Shown here one piece after another: positions 45,425 through 54,058 of a DNA stretch of 64,000 bases (position 1 is its first letter; each line of letters begins with the position of its first letter). The notes under the pieces were generated by a model. It saw nothing but the letters and a program-made list of their open reading frames with translations, did not search any database and was not told the origin of the DNA. Both the position numbers and the translations under genes were made by a program. This DNA comes from Agrobacterium salinitolerans. Its GTDB lineage: Bacteria > Pseudomonadota > Alphaproteobacteria > Rhizobiales > Rhizobiaceae. Location: contig NZ_MRDH01000019.1 in the NCBI RefSeq assembly GCF_002008225.1, positions 1 through 64,000 of the forward strand. Direction: 5' to 3'.

Positions 45425-46426
45425 TCATACAAGCTGAACGACGACCTTTCCCTTGGCGCGCCCGGTTTCCAGATAGGCGAGCGCTTCACTTGCCTGATCG
45501 AATGGAAAGACCTTGTCGATAACAGGACGGATGTGACCGGCTTCGATGATCCCGCCGATTTGCGCGAGTTGATCGCCGTCGGGATGGACGAACAGAAAAG
45601 AATAGCGGACATCACGCTTCTTCGCGAGGCGCAGGATCTTACGGCTCATGAGGCTGAAGACGAAGCGCAGCACGGCATTGAGGTTTCGCGCGCGGGCGAA
45701 GGCAGCATCAAGCGGGCCGATCAGCGAAACAATAATGCTGTTGGGCTTCAGGATTTGTAGCGACTTCTCGATGCCGTCGCCACGGATGGTCCCGAGCACC
45801 ATGTCGTAGCCGCGCAGGACCGTTTCGAATTCCTGCTTCTTGTAATCGACCGCCTCGTCTGCGCCGAGGCTCTTTACAAGATCGATATTGCCCGTGCTGG
45901 TCGTCGTGCCGACCTTGGCGCCGAGGTGCTTGGCGAGCTGAATGGCAAAGGTGCCGATGCCACCCGATCCGGCGGGAATGAAGACCTTCTGCCCGGCCTT
46001 CAGCCCTGCCCGCTCCTTGAAGGCTTGCCAGGACGTGAGGCCAACCATCGGGATCGACGCTGCTTCGACAAAATCAAGGTTGGTCGGCTTCGACGCTGCA
46101 AAGCGCTCAGGAACCGCAACGAAGTCAGCCAGAGTTCCGCGACCAAGATCGAAGACGCTGGCAAAGACCGCATCTCCGACTTTGAACCGTGTCACGCGAG
46201 TTCCTACCTCCTTCACGATGCCTGCGACATCGCTGCCCATCGTGGCTGGCAGATCGAACTTGAGCACGGGTTTGAACGTGCCCTTGGGGATCATGTTGTC
46301 AATCGGGTTCAGCCCAACGGCATGCACCTGGACGAGAATTTCATCAGGGCCAATGACGGGACGCGGCATGTCCGCATAGTCGGGTTGGGTCGATTTGCCA
46401 TAACGTTTGAAGATAAGAGCTTTCAT
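45425..46426 (-). CDS. NADP-dependent zinc-type/quinone oxidoreductase (MDR family)
   Basis: A 333-residue medium-chain dehydrogenase/reductase without the zinc-ligand Cys clusters, close to quinone oxidoreductases. The N-terminal GroES-like domain has VHAVGLNPIDNMIPKG and PATMGSDVAGIVKEVG; the Rossmann domain has FIPAGSGGIGTFAIQLAKHLGAKVG. It is last in a minus-strand run (SDR, OYE, alpha/beta hydrolase, MDR) probably controlled by the TetR gene at 49473. Confidence 0.88.
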   Translation of the reverse strand: MKALIFKRYGKSTQPDYADMPRPVIGPDEILVQVHAVGLNPIDNMIPKGTFKPVLKFDLPATMGSDVAGIVKEVGTRVTRFKVGDAVFASVFDLGRGTLADFVAVPERFAASKPTNLDFVEAASIPMVGLTSWQAFKERAGLKAGQKVFIPAGSGGIGTFAIQLAKHLGAKVGTTTSTGNIDLVKSLGADEAVDYKKQEFETVLRGYDMVLGTIRGDGIEKSLQILKPNSIIVSLIGPLDAAFARARNLNAVLRFVFSLMSRKILRLAKKRDVRYSFLFVHPDGDQLAQIGGIIEAGHIRPVIDKVFPFDQASEALAYLETGRAKGKVVVQLV

Positions 46427-46477
46427 CGTGTTCTGCCTTGAAGAGAATGTTATTGTGATCTGAAGGGGACGTGCGGA

Positions 46478-47329
46478 TCAGCCCGCCAGGAAAGCTTTCG
46501 CTTCTTTCAGGAAGGCATCATGATATTGGAAAATGCCGCCGTGCCCAGCGTCGGGGTAAAGGACGAGTTTGGCGTGCGGAATGCGTTCTGCCATGTCGGT
46601 CGAATTTTCCCTCGGCACCATGATATCGTGGTCACCATTCGCGACCAGGACAGGCTGCTGAATGGTTTCAAGCGGCTGCGAGGGCTGGAGCCCCCACGCC
46701 TTGATGGCCTTTAACTGGCGAAGCATGGGGCCGAATCCGACGGTTTTGTCCCGGTCGCTCTTTCGCTCCCTCAGCCGTGCAACGAAGGCATTGGCGGCCC
46801 GGCGGCTATTGGCGCTGGACGTGAAAAACAGAAAGACCTTGGGGTCGCGGAACGTGGCGAGGCCCTTGAAGATCAGTGGCCAGGAAACGGCTCCAACCTT
46901 TACAATACCCTTTCCACCGGCAGGCCCGGTCCCGGCCAGAATGACGCGCCGCACCAGCTCGGGCGCGTCGAACAGGATCTGCTGGCTGACGAAGCCACCC
47001 AAGGAAAATCCGATCAGATCGACTTGAACCAGCCCGAGTGCACGAATGACGGCGATCATGTCACGCGACATATCCTTGATCGCCAGCGGCGCCTTGCCGC
47101 TCGAGGTTCCTATACCGCGATAATCGAGCGCGTAGACCGGGCGATCGGCCGAAAGTCCTTCCACCAGCCGTGGGTCGAAATTGTCGAGGTTCGCCGCCCA
47201 GTGGTTTAGGAGTACGACCGGGACACCTGTGGCAGGGCCAAGACGGCGGTAGGCAAACCTTGTGCCAAGCGCCTGGACATGTTGGGTCGGGACAGTTTTC
47301 CAATCAGACATGCGGTTGTCATTGACCAT
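46478..47329 (-). CDS. Alpha/beta hydrolase
   Basis: A 283-residue alpha/beta-hydrolase-fold protein with the nucleophile elbow DLIGFSLGGFVSQ, the oxyanion segment VVLLNHWAANLDNFDP, a likely acid in NGDHDIMVPREN and the catalytic His in DAGHGGIF. The family includes esterases, lactonases and haloperoxidase-like enzymes; the substrate is unknown. An alternative start is ATG 47311 (MSDWKTVPTQ). Third gene in the TetR-linked redox run. Confidence 0.86.
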   Translation of the reverse strand: MVNDNRMSDWKTVPTQHVQALGTRFAYRRLGPATGVPVVLLNHWAANLDNFDPRLVEGLSADRPVYALDYRGIGTSSGKAPLAIKDMSRDMIAVIRALGLVQVDLIGFSLGGFVSQQILFDAPELVRRVILAGTGPAGGKGIVKVGAVSWPLIFKGLATFRDPKVFLFFTSSANSRRAANAFVARLRERKSDRDKTVGFGPMLRQLKAIKAWGLQPSQPLETIQQPVLVANGDHDIMVPRENSTDMAERIPHAKLVLYPDAGHGGIFQYHDAFLKEAKAFLAG

Positions 47330-47440
47330 GGTGGGTTATCCCTGGATGCTACGCTACCGTTTTTGACGCAGCGGATAGTTGAGAGAACAGTTGGTCTCGG
47401 TAGGCAGGCGGCGGCCCAGACGAACGCCGCCCGCCTGGCA

Positions 47441-48523
47441 TCAGTCGGCCAGTGTCGGATAGTCGGTGTAGCCCTTGGCTCCGCCGCCGTAGAGCGTGGT
47501 AAAATCCACATCATTCAGCGCAGCGCCGGCTTTCAGCCGTTCCACCAGATCAGGATTGGCGATAAACATCCGGCCAAATGCGAAAAGGTCGGCGTCGCCG
47601 TGAGCGAGTTGTAACTCGGCAAGCGTCAGGTCCAGGCCATTGTTGACCATAAAGGTTTGGCCAAAGCGCTGGCGCAAGGCTGCATAATCGAATGGCGTCG
47701 CCTCGCGCGGGCCGCCTGTCGCGCCTTCGACGATATGGATATAGGCGATGCCGAGCTTGTCGAGTTGTTCCGCGACGTAATTGAACTGCTGCTGTTCGTT
47801 GCCAGAGAGGATGATGCCGCTCGCAGGCGAGACCGGTGACAGGCGAACGCCGGTACGATCAGCACCGATCTCTCTCGACACGGCTTCGGCCACCTCAAGC
47901 AGCAGGCGGGCGCGGTTCTCGATTGAGCCGCCATAAGCGTCGGTCCGGGTATTCGCCGTCTCGCGCAAGAACTGATCGAGCAGATAGCCGTTGGCACCAT
48001 GCACCTCGACGCCATCGAAGCCCGCTTCGATGGCATTGGCGGCTGCCTGCCGGAAAGATTCGACAATGCCGGGGATCTCATCGGTCTCAAGAGCGCGTGG
48101 CTCCGATACATCGGCAAAACCGTTGTTGACGAATGTCTTGGTTTCCGCACGAATGGCCGACGGAGCGACGGGAGCCTTACCGCCGAGCAGGTCCACGTGG
48201 CTGACGCGGCCGACATGCCAAAGCTGGACAAAGATGCGTCCACCCTTGGCGTGTACGGCGTCCGTCACCGTGCGCCAGCCAGCGATCTGTTCGCGCGTGT
48301 AGAGACCGGGAGTATCCTGATAGCCCTGTGCCTGTTCAGAGACCTGGGTCGCCTCGGTGATGATCAGTCCGGCGCTGGCGCGCTGGGCATAATATTCCGC
48401 CGCAAGCGCGCCAGACACCAGGCCGGCTCCGGCACGGTTGCGGGTCAGCGGCGCCATCACGATGCGATTGGAGAGAGGCAGGGAACCGAGCTTGTATGGC
48501 TCGAAGAGAGACTTGTCAGTCAT
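47441..48523 (-). CDS. Old Yellow Enzyme family alkene reductase
   Basis: FMN-dependent ene-reductase of the OYE/NemA class reducing activated alkenes, including electrophiles and nitro compounds. ATG 48523 gives 360 residues starting MTDKSLFEPYKLGSLPLSNRIVMAPLTRNRA. Visible are the HxxN substrate pair in DGVEVHGANGYLLDQFL, FVQLWHVGRVSH and RLSPVSPASGI. The frame opens 17 codons earlier but lacks family character. Second in a minus-strand operon-like run after the SDR. Confidence 0.93.
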   Translation of the reverse strand: MTDKSLFEPYKLGSLPLSNRIVMAPLTRNRAGAGLVSGALAAEYYAQRASAGLIITEATQVSEQAQGYQDTPGLYTREQIAGWRTVTDAVHAKGGRIFVQLWHVGRVSHVDLLGGKAPVAPSAIRAETKTFVNNGFADVSEPRALETDEIPGIVESFRQAAANAIEAGFDGVEVHGANGYLLDQFLRETANTRTDAYGGSIENRARLLLEVAEAVSREIGADRTGVRLSPVSPASGIILSGNEQQQFNYVAEQLDKLGIAYIHIVEGATGGPREATPFDYAALRQRFGQTFMVNNGLDLTLAELQLAHGDADLFAFGRMFIANPDLVERLKAGAALNDVDFTTLYGGGAKGYTDYPTLAD

Positions 48524-48574
48524 AGGGTTATCCCCTTCTATGGAAACTGGAAATGTTGAACCGATTGCAGCCAA

Positions 48575-49363
48575 TCAGCCCTTGGTCCGGTAGCGCTCAG
48601 CCGCATGGGTCTGAGCGAAATTCGGCAACATGGCTTGGCGTGCCGCCTGGAATGCATCCCATTGCGCGGCATCGGGCAGTGGCGGGACCGTGACCGGCTC
48701 GCGGCGGTCGAACCCAACCAGCGCTGCATCGACCAGTTCACCCACCTCCATCACACCGCTCATGGTGTTGACGTCAGCACCGGCATGTTCCCAGATTTCA
48801 GTGCGCGTGGCCGCGGGAAGCACGGCCTGGATGTAGACGCCCTTGGGGCCGAGCTCGATGCTTAGTCCCTGCGACAGGAACAGGATGAACGCCTTGGTGG
48901 CGCCATAGACGGTCATCGCGAATTCCGGCGCAACGCCGACGACGGAACCAATGTTGATGATTGCGCCGCTGCCTGCCTCAGCGAAACGAGGGGCGACCGC
49001 GCTGGCAAGCCGCAGCGGCGCCGTGGTGTTGAGCGCGACCAGCCGGGTGACCTCATCCGTGGACTGATCGAGGAAGCTGCCTCCGAGCGCCGTGCCGGCA
49101 TTGTTGACGAGGATGCCAATGCTGCTGTCGTCACGCAACCGGGCTTCGACCGCGGCAAGGTCTGCCGGCTTGGTCAGATCTGCCTGCATGATGTCGACCT
49201 TTACCCCCGTTTCGCCGCGCAGGCGGGTCGCAAGGGCCTCCATGCGATCGCTATTGCGCGCAACGAGGACAAGATCGCGGCCGCGACGGGCGAAGCGGTC
49301 AGCGTAAATCGCGCCGATGCCTGTGGAGGCTCCGGTGATGAGAACGGAAGGAGTAGCGGTCAT
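48575..49363 (-). CDS. Short-chain dehydrogenase/reductase
   Basis: A 262-residue classical SDR: cofactor motif VLITGASTGIGAIYADRFARRG, NNAGTALGG, Ser in NIGSVVGVAP, and YxxxK as VYGATKAF. ATG 49363 is chosen because the 16 residues upstream overlap the operator region. It is first in the run transcribed away from the TetR gene, so the two palindromic sites at 49398-49437 should control it directly. Confidence 0.9.
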   Translation of the reverse strand: MTATPSVLITGASTGIGAIYADRFARRGRDLVLVARNSDRMEALATRLRGETGVKVDIMQADLTKPADLAAVEARLRDDSSIGILVNNAGTALGGSFLDQSTDEVTRLVALNTTAPLRLASAVAPRFAEAGSGAIINIGSVVGVAPEFAMTVYGATKAFILFLSQGLSIELGPKGVYIQAVLPAATRTEIWEHAGADVNTMSGVMEVGELVDAALVGFDRREPVTVPPLPDAAQWDAFQAARQAMLPNFAQTHAAERYRTKG

Positions 49364-49397
49364 GGGATTGCTCTCTGCTCGGTTAGGACCTATATTC

Positions 49398-49437
49398 ATG
49401 ACGGTCGTCATGATTGCGTAAATATGATGACCGTCAT
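49398..49437. promoter_or_regulatory. Paired operator sites between SDR and TetR genes
   Basis: Two near-identical palindromic sites lie back to back: ATGACGGTCGTCAT at 49398-49411, and ATGATGACCGTCAT at 49424-49437, whose reverse complement ATGACGGTCATCAT differs from the first at one base. They sit between the divergent starts (49363 and 49473) and are likely binding sites for the TetR protein. Confidence 0.75.
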
Positions 49438-49472
49438 GATTATGTCAATGGGACCAGTGGAGAATTTTTGAA

Positions 49473-50033
49473 ATGAAGGTCAGCCGAGAGCAGATGATCG
49501 AGAATCGGCGCCGCATTCTGGACGTGGCGAGCGGATTGTTTCGCGAGAAGGGTTTTGATGCAGTCAGCGTATCGGAGGTGATGAAGGCCGCCGGTCTCAC
49601 CCACGGTGGTTTCTATGGCCATTTCACCTCGAAGGATGACCTCATTGCCGCAACGATTGCGCATGCGCTCTCGGGTGATGAACGCGGCACCCTCGATTTG
49701 CGGGCGTATCTCGAAGACTATCTCGCACCAAAACATCGCAACAACCCGGCCAGAGGCTGTCCAACGGCAGGGCTGGCAGCTGATATCCGCCATCAGACAC
49801 CGGCGGCTCGCGCCGCCATGACAGCCGGGCTTCAGGCCCAAATCGAGCGCATGGCGAAGGCTCTTCCTGACATCAATGCGTCGGAACGGCGGCGCGCGGC
49901 TATAGGAACCTGGGCTGCGATGGTCGGGGCGGTGATCCTTGCCCGCGCGATCGACGACGACACTCTTTCGGATGAAGTCCTGGAAGAGACGCGGGCCTGG
50001 ATCGAGGCTGGGTTACATCCTTCCTCAAATTGA
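49473..50033 (+). CDS. TetR/AcrR family transcriptional regulator
   Basis: A 186-residue regulator. The N-terminal DNA-binding domain reads EQMIENRRRILDVASGLFREKGFDAVSVSEVMKAAGLTHGGFYGHFTSKDDLI, a clean TetR helix-turn-helix. The C-terminal ligand domain contains ARGCPTAGLAADIRHQTPAAR, with a single Cys that could sense electrophiles, as proposed for NemR-type regulators. Divergent from the SDR-OYE run, with paired operators between them. Confidence 0.92.
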   Translation: MKVSREQMIENRRRILDVASGLFREKGFDAVSVSEVMKAAGLTHGGFYGHFTSKDDLIAATIAHALSGDERGTLDLRAYLEDYLAPKHRNNPARGCPTAGLAADIRHQTPAARAAMTAGLQAQIERMAKALPDINASERRRAAIGTWAAMVGAVILARAIDDDTLSDEVLEETRAWIEAGLHPSSN

Positions 50034-50106
50034 AAGCTGGCTGAGCGAAGACAGTCGCCTTCGGGAGCGCAAGCGCCGCGGGCAGACCCCCACGGCGCTT
50101 CCAATG

Positions 50107-51096
50107 TCAGGCGGTGCGCCAGGGCTGAAGCACCACCTTTCCAGTGGTCTGACGACCTTCAATCAAACGGTGTGCTTCAGCAGCTTGCGACAGCGGCAGC
50201 ACCGTGCCGACCTGGATCTTGACCTGACCGCTCGCCACGAAGCCGATCAGTTCACCGATGGTCGCCATCAACAAGTCAGCATTGGCAAGATAGGCACCAA
50301 TGTAGAAGCCGACCACGCTATGGTTCATCGACGTCAGTCGCCATGGGTCGACCAGCGCGGTCTTTCCACTGGACTGGCCGAGAAAAATCATGCGGCCGAA
50401 CGGCGCCATTGCATCCAGCGCCTGATTCAGGGTGTCGCCCCCGGCCGTCTCGATGACGATGTTGACGCCTTGCCCATCGGTGATCCGGCGAACATCGTCA
50501 GCCCAGTCTGGCTTGGTATAATCGACCGAGACATCCGCACCGAGGGCCTCGGCCTTGGCGCGCTTCTCTGGCGTGCTGGCAGCGGCGATGATCTTACCGG
50601 CGCCATAGAGCTTGGCGAGCTGGATCGCGAACGACCCAACACCACCGGCCGCCCCTTCAATGAGGACGTTTTCGCCCGGCAAAAGTTTGGCGGCCTGCTT
50701 CAGGGCGATGGCAGCGGTGAGGCCGTGGCCCAACAGGGCGGCAGCCTGAACGGCATCGAAGCCTTCCGGCAGCGGGATGATCGTAGCGGCGGGAACCACA
50801 ACATACTGGGCATATCCGCCCGCACCCGGCGCCGCGAGAACCGATAGGCCAACAGGAATGTTGGTCACGCCGTCGCCGAGCGCGGCGACTGTGCCAGCAA
50901 CCTCGGCGCCAAGAATGAACGGAGGCGGCGAAGGTTCGGGATAGTCATCGCCGCGACGACGCATGATGTCGGCGAAATTCATGCCGACGGCCTCGACCTT
51001 GATCAGCACTTCGCCGGGACCCGCGACCGGATCAGGAACGTCCTCATAAACCAGAACGTCCGGGCCACCCGTTGAGTGGAAACGTATCGCTTTCAT
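50107..51096 (-). CDS. Quinone oxidoreductase family protein (zinc-independent MDR)
   Basis: A 329-residue NADPH:quinone oxidoreductase-like enzyme: MKAIRFHSTGGPDVLVYEDVPDPVAGPGEVLIKVEAVGMNFADIMRRRGDYP-type start, cofactor motif EGAAGGVGSFAIQLAKLYGAGKIIAAAST, and ALGADVSVDYTKPDWADDV. Likely reduces quinones or enones. It is divergent from the HxlR-type regulator at 51201, which probably controls it. Confidence 0.9.
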   Translation of the reverse strand: MKAIRFHSTGGPDVLVYEDVPDPVAGPGEVLIKVEAVGMNFADIMRRRGDDYPEPSPPPFILGAEVAGTVAALGDGVTNIPVGLSVLAAPGAGGYAQYVVVPAATIIPLPEGFDAVQAAALLGHGLTAAIALKQAAKLLPGENVLIEGAAGGVGSFAIQLAKLYGAGKIIAAASTPEKRAKAEALGADVSVDYTKPDWADDVRRITDGQGVNIVIETAGGDTLNQALDAMAPFGRMIFLGQSSGKTALVDPWRLTSMNHSVVGFYIGAYLANADLLMATIGELIGFVASGQVKIQVGTVLPLSQAAEAHRLIEGRQTTGKVVLQPWRTA

Positions 51097-51132
51097 ACTG
51101 CAGGCTCTCTGTTTGTGAAACGGATGCCCTTA

Positions 51133-51186
51133 AGGTATAATTCATATACCTAGTGTCAATTAGGTACTTCAAATAGACCAGGTATA
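51133..51186. promoter_or_regulatory. Operator region between qor-like gene and HxlR regulator
   Basis: A perfect 7-5-7 palindrome (AGGTATA at 51133-51139 with TATACCT at 51145-51151) is followed by further half-sites AGGTAC (about 51162) and AGGTATA (51180-51186) just before the regulator start. Such repeated half-sites are expected for the dimeric HxlR family. Confidence 0.7.
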
Positions 51187-51200
51187 TTGAAGGAAACCTC

Positions 51201-51575
51201 ATGACCGATGCGCTTTGCCCGACCGAATATAGCGATCATCTCAGCAGGATGATCCTCGACCAAATCGCCGACAAATGGTCGATCCTCATCATTGCGGCAC
51301 TCTGCTCCGGACCCATGCGCTTTAATGGACTGAAGCGCGAGCTGAACGGTGTCACGCAGAAGGCTCTGACACAGACGCTGCGTCGACTGGAACGTTTGGG
51401 ACTGATCGAGCGACGAGTGTTCCCCGTGTCGCCGGTCGCAGTCGAGTACAGCGTTACTCCGCTGGGCGAATCGCTGAAAGCGCCGTTTCAGGCGATCTTT
51501 CAGTGGTCTGTTGCCCATGGGCCGGAGATTGAGGCGGCGAAGCAGCGGTTCGATCGGGAACGCGACGGCGCCTGA
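51201..51575 (+). CDS. HxlR family transcriptional regulator
   Basis: A 124-residue winged-helix regulator with the HxlR pattern MILDQIADKWSILIIAALCSGPMRFNGLKRELNGVTQKALTQTLRRLERLGLIERRVFPVSPVAVEYSVTPLGESL. HxlR/YodB/QorR proteins often sense quinones or electrophiles. One Cys (LCSG) lies in the first helix region, besides Cys in MTDALC at the N-terminus, the position sensed in YodB/QorR types. Likely autoregulated and controlling the divergent quinone oxidoreductase. Confidence 0.93.
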   Translation: MTDALCPTEYSDHLSRMILDQIADKWSILIIAALCSGPMRFNGLKRELNGVTQKALTQTLRRLERLGLIERRVFPVSPVAVEYSVTPLGESLKAPFQAIFQWSVAHGPEIEAAKQRFDRERDGA

Positions 51576-51955
51576 CCGCTCAATGGAACTGGGGGTCGCC
51601 AGATGCGCTCATAGGAGTGAGGTGCTGACGGTACTTTCGGCGCGTGTCTCGCTCAGACGTTAGTTCTCCGCCTGGCGCGGAAAGAGCCGATAGTAGTCGA
51701 AAGATGGCTTGCGGAGGCCAGTGGAAATTCCTAAATGATATCAGTAGCATAGCTTTCTGACGGGTCCTGGGCCGGTAGTAATCAAGCCGAAAAATATTTT
51801 CTGAAATGAATTCAATTTGTTAGCATGAAATCGAACAATTGAGTGGGAATAAGCGAAGGCGGAGCAATTCCGCCTTCTGTTCATCTTTTGTTCTTTATTT
51901 TATCACCGCACAATGATAGGTTTCCGGCCTTGGCATAAGGCTGTGGAGCATCGTC
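51576..51955. other. 380-bp gene-free region ending in a terminator
   Basis: No convincing open frame. The DNA becomes AT-rich from about 51770. The only clear signal is the hairpin at 51855-51877, followed by the presumed promoter of the next gene. Confidence 0.5.
51855..51877 (+). terminator. Terminator-like hairpin after the HxlR gene
   Basis: A 9-bp stem (GAAGGCGGA 51855-51863 with TCCGCCTTC 51869-51877) followed by T-rich sequence. It could end transcription from the HxlR side. Confidence 0.65.
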
Positions 51956-52672
51956 ATGGAGTGCGAGTTGACGGACGAAAGAGCCTTGAGGCAGCTTTGC
52001 TTTGATGGGCTGGAGCCGCAGAAAATACGACGCGTCAATCCACGCTTTCGAAACAAGCTCCTGTTGCTGCTGAAGCCGCCACGGCAATTGGCGGAAAGAA
52101 TGTTTGCCGATGCGTCGCATCATGCTCTGGGTCGGACAACCCGTGAGGCATATCCCGCCGAGCTTTTGCACATAACCCTGCTGTGTTTGGGATGTTTCGA
52201 GACGATCCCTCACGGACTGACAAGCAGACTGAAGGCGGCAATGGGTGCGGTAAGCGCGCGGCCTGTTCCGGTCACCCTGGACGGAAGTGCACTTTTTGGC
52301 AATCGCAACAGTTTGGTCCTACGAAACGGTGGTGATCAGCCGGAGATCCATGCCCTGGTGAGGCTGCTGCAACGGGCGCTTCGACAGGCGAACCTTCCCT
52401 ATATCCCTGCACCATCTTTTACACCGCATATCACGATGATTTATAGCTGCGGGAAGATGGAACCGATGCCGGCCGGAAAGCCATATAGCTGGCTTGCGAG
52501 TAATTTCGAGCTTGTTTTCAGCCATAATGGCGAAACCCGACATGAGTCCCTTGGACGCTTCGCACTCTCCGCAAAAGCGGATCGGTATGAGCTGCTCGAA
52601 AGTCAGCTACATCTACCGCACAAACTGATCGGTCCTAGAAAACGACCGAACCGGAAGCAGTCGGAACGCTAA
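51956..52672 (+). CDS. 2'-5' RNA ligase / 2H phosphoesterase family protein
   Basis: A 238-residue protein with two HxTx motifs, HITL in LLHITLLCLGCF and HITM in SFTPHITMIYSC, the signature of 2H phosphoesterases such as ThpR/LigT. It is longer than the usual 175-190 residues because of an N-terminal part of about 40 residues (MECELTDERALRQLCFDGLEPQKIRRV) and a basic C-terminal tail. A GGAG SD precedes ATG 51956. The in vivo substrate is unknown; RNA cyclic phosphates are typical. Confidence 0.85.
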   Translation: MECELTDERALRQLCFDGLEPQKIRRVNPRFRNKLLLLLKPPRQLAERMFADASHHALGRTTREAYPAELLHITLLCLGCFETIPHGLTSRLKAAMGAVSARPVPVTLDGSALFGNRNSLVLRNGGDQPEIHALVRLLQRALRQANLPYIPAPSFTPHITMIYSCGKMEPMPAGKPYSWLASNFELVFSHNGETRHESLGRFALSAKADRYELLESQLHLPHKLIGPRKRPNRKQSER

Positions 52673-52695
52673 GGCGCGCCAAAATATACTCACGG

Positions 52696-52715
52696 GCGAG
52701 GCGAAATCGCCTCGC
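52696..52715. terminator. Hairpin between convergent genes
   Basis: An 8-bp stem (GCGAGGCG 52696-52703 with CGCCTCGC 52708-52715, loop AAAT) between the convergent 2H gene and the small gene at 52732. No clear T tract on either side, so it is a weak bidirectional terminator at best. Confidence 0.4.
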
Positions 52716-52731
52716 TACAAACGATAGCAGC

Positions 52732-52899
52732 TTAGAGCTGAACCTTGTCGAAAGCCTTGCCGTCGATGCCGAGAGCTTCTAGATCGGCACGGGCGGGCTT
52801 GCGATGTGCGCGAACAGCGGCCGAAACCGAGAGCGCTGCACCGAGAACGGCGAAGGTTTCACCGAAGAAGTTACGCGATGTCTTTGCAACCTGACGCAT
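52732..52899 (-). CDS. Small hypothetical protein (55 aa)
   Basis: A 55-residue product if started at ATG 52899, which has a GGAG SD 7 nt upstream; the frame also allows 52944. The sequence MRQVAKTSRNFFGETFAVLGAALSVSAAVRAHRKPARADLEALGIDGKAFDKVQL has one hydrophobic helix (FAVLGAALSVSAAV) after a basic segment, suggesting membrane association, and an acidic-basic tail ending FDKVQL. No family recognised; the SD and compact layout favour a real gene. Confidence 0.55.
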   Translation of the reverse strand: MRQVAKTSRNFFGETFAVLGAALSVSAAVRAHRKPARADLEALGIDGKAFDKVQL

Positions 52900-53133
52900 T
52901 TTAATCTCCATCTTTGTTGCCCAGATAATGGGGATTTCAGGCATCTTCTACAACTCTCGATGCAGCAGGGAAGCCATGCAGCTTTGCTCGCGCTCGTTTG
53001 GATGTCAGCCACCTCGATTTTGCATAGCTCAAGCATTATGAGGGATGAATCGACGCAAGGCGCCTCAGGCGGCAGCTTGAATAAGATGGATATTTTGTTA
53101 TGCCGGAAGGCTTGAAGACGAAGAGGCGATAGC

Positions 53134-53481
53134 ATGACGGTCACGATTTACGGCATCAAGAATTGCGACACGATGAAGAAGGCCAGAAGCTGGCTGGAGA
53201 CGAACAGCGTCGATTATTCTTTCCACGACTATAAGACAGCCGGTATCGACCGCGCCCATCTGGAAACATGGTGTGATGCCGCCGGCTGGGAAACGGTTCT
53301 CAACCGGTCCGGCACGACATTCAAGAAACTCGACGACAGCCAGAAGGCCGATCTTACACGAGAAAGGGCCATCGGGCTGATGCTGGAACAGCCCTCCATG
53401 ATCAAGCGGCCCGTGCTGGAAGCGAAGGGTAAGATAACCGTCGGCTTCAAGCCGGAAATCTACCAGACGCTTTTTGCCTGA
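53134..53481 (+). CDS. ArsC/Spx family reductase-like protein
   Basis: A 115-residue thioredoxin-fold protein of the ArsC/Spx/YffB group: MTVTIYGIKNCDTMKKARSWLETNSVDYSFHDYKTAGI, then FKKLDDSQKADLTRERAIGLMLEQPSMIKRPVLEAKGKITVGF. It has the single Cys of the ArsC type (KNCDT), not CxxC. Family members may reduce arsenate or act as adaptors; no ars genes are near. Followed 12 bp later by ybaK. Confidence 0.88.
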   Translation: MTVTIYGIKNCDTMKKARSWLETNSVDYSFHDYKTAGIDRAHLETWCDAAGWETVLNRSGTTFKKLDDSQKADLTRERAIGLMLEQPSMIKRPVLEAKGKITVGFKPEIYQTLFA

Positions 53482-53493
53482 ACGCAACCCACC

Positions 53494-53970
53494 ATGTCCA
53501 AAACAACCCGCGCCACCCAGATGCTGACCAAAGCCGGCATTGCCTTCACCACCGTCACTTATGACTACGATCCGAATGCCGACCGCATCGGCCTGCAGGC
53601 GGCCGAGGCGATCGGTGAGCCACCGCATCTGGTGCTGAAGACGCTGATGGCGGAATTGGACGGCAAACCGGTCTGCGTTGTCGTCCCCTCGGACCGCGAG
53701 GTCAGCATGAAGAAGCTTGCCGCCGCCTTCGGAGGCAAATCCGCCAGCATGATGAAGCCTGCCGATGCGGAGCGGGCCACCGGTTACCATGTCGGCGGCA
53801 TCAGCCCTTTCGGGCAGAAGAAGCAGGTGCCGACGGCCATCGAGGCCGCGGCCATGGCGCATGATTGTGTCTACATGAACGGCGGGCAGCGAGGCTTGCA
53901 GGTAAGGCTTTCGCCACGCGATGCCCAAAAGGCGCTGAAGGCCATTGCCGCACCGCTGGTCGCCGATTGA
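53494..53970 (+). CDS. ybaK: Cys-tRNA(Pro) deacylase YbaK
   Basis: Trans-editing enzyme that hydrolyses mischarged Cys-tRNA(Pro). 158 residues with TRATQMLTKAGIAFTTVTYDYDP, EPPHLVLKTLMAELDGKPVCVVVPSDREVSMKKLAAAFGGKSASM and GYHVGGISPFGQKKQVPTAIE, where the conserved Lys and GGISPFG loop form the active site. Probably co-transcribed with the upstream ArsC-like gene. Confidence 0.94.
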   Translation: MSKTTRATQMLTKAGIAFTTVTYDYDPNADRIGLQAAEAIGEPPHLVLKTLMAELDGKPVCVVVPSDREVSMKKLAAAFGGKSASMMKPADAERATGYHVGGISPFGQKKQVPTAIEAAAMAHDCVYMNGGQRGLQVRLSPRDAQKALKAIAAPLVAD

Positions 53971-54058
53971 CGCGCGAGGGGCACGCCTGAAAGCATTTGG
54001 CTTTCAGAAGGAATGGGCTATGGTCGGCGCCTCCTATTGAAATAGACGAAGGCAGATC

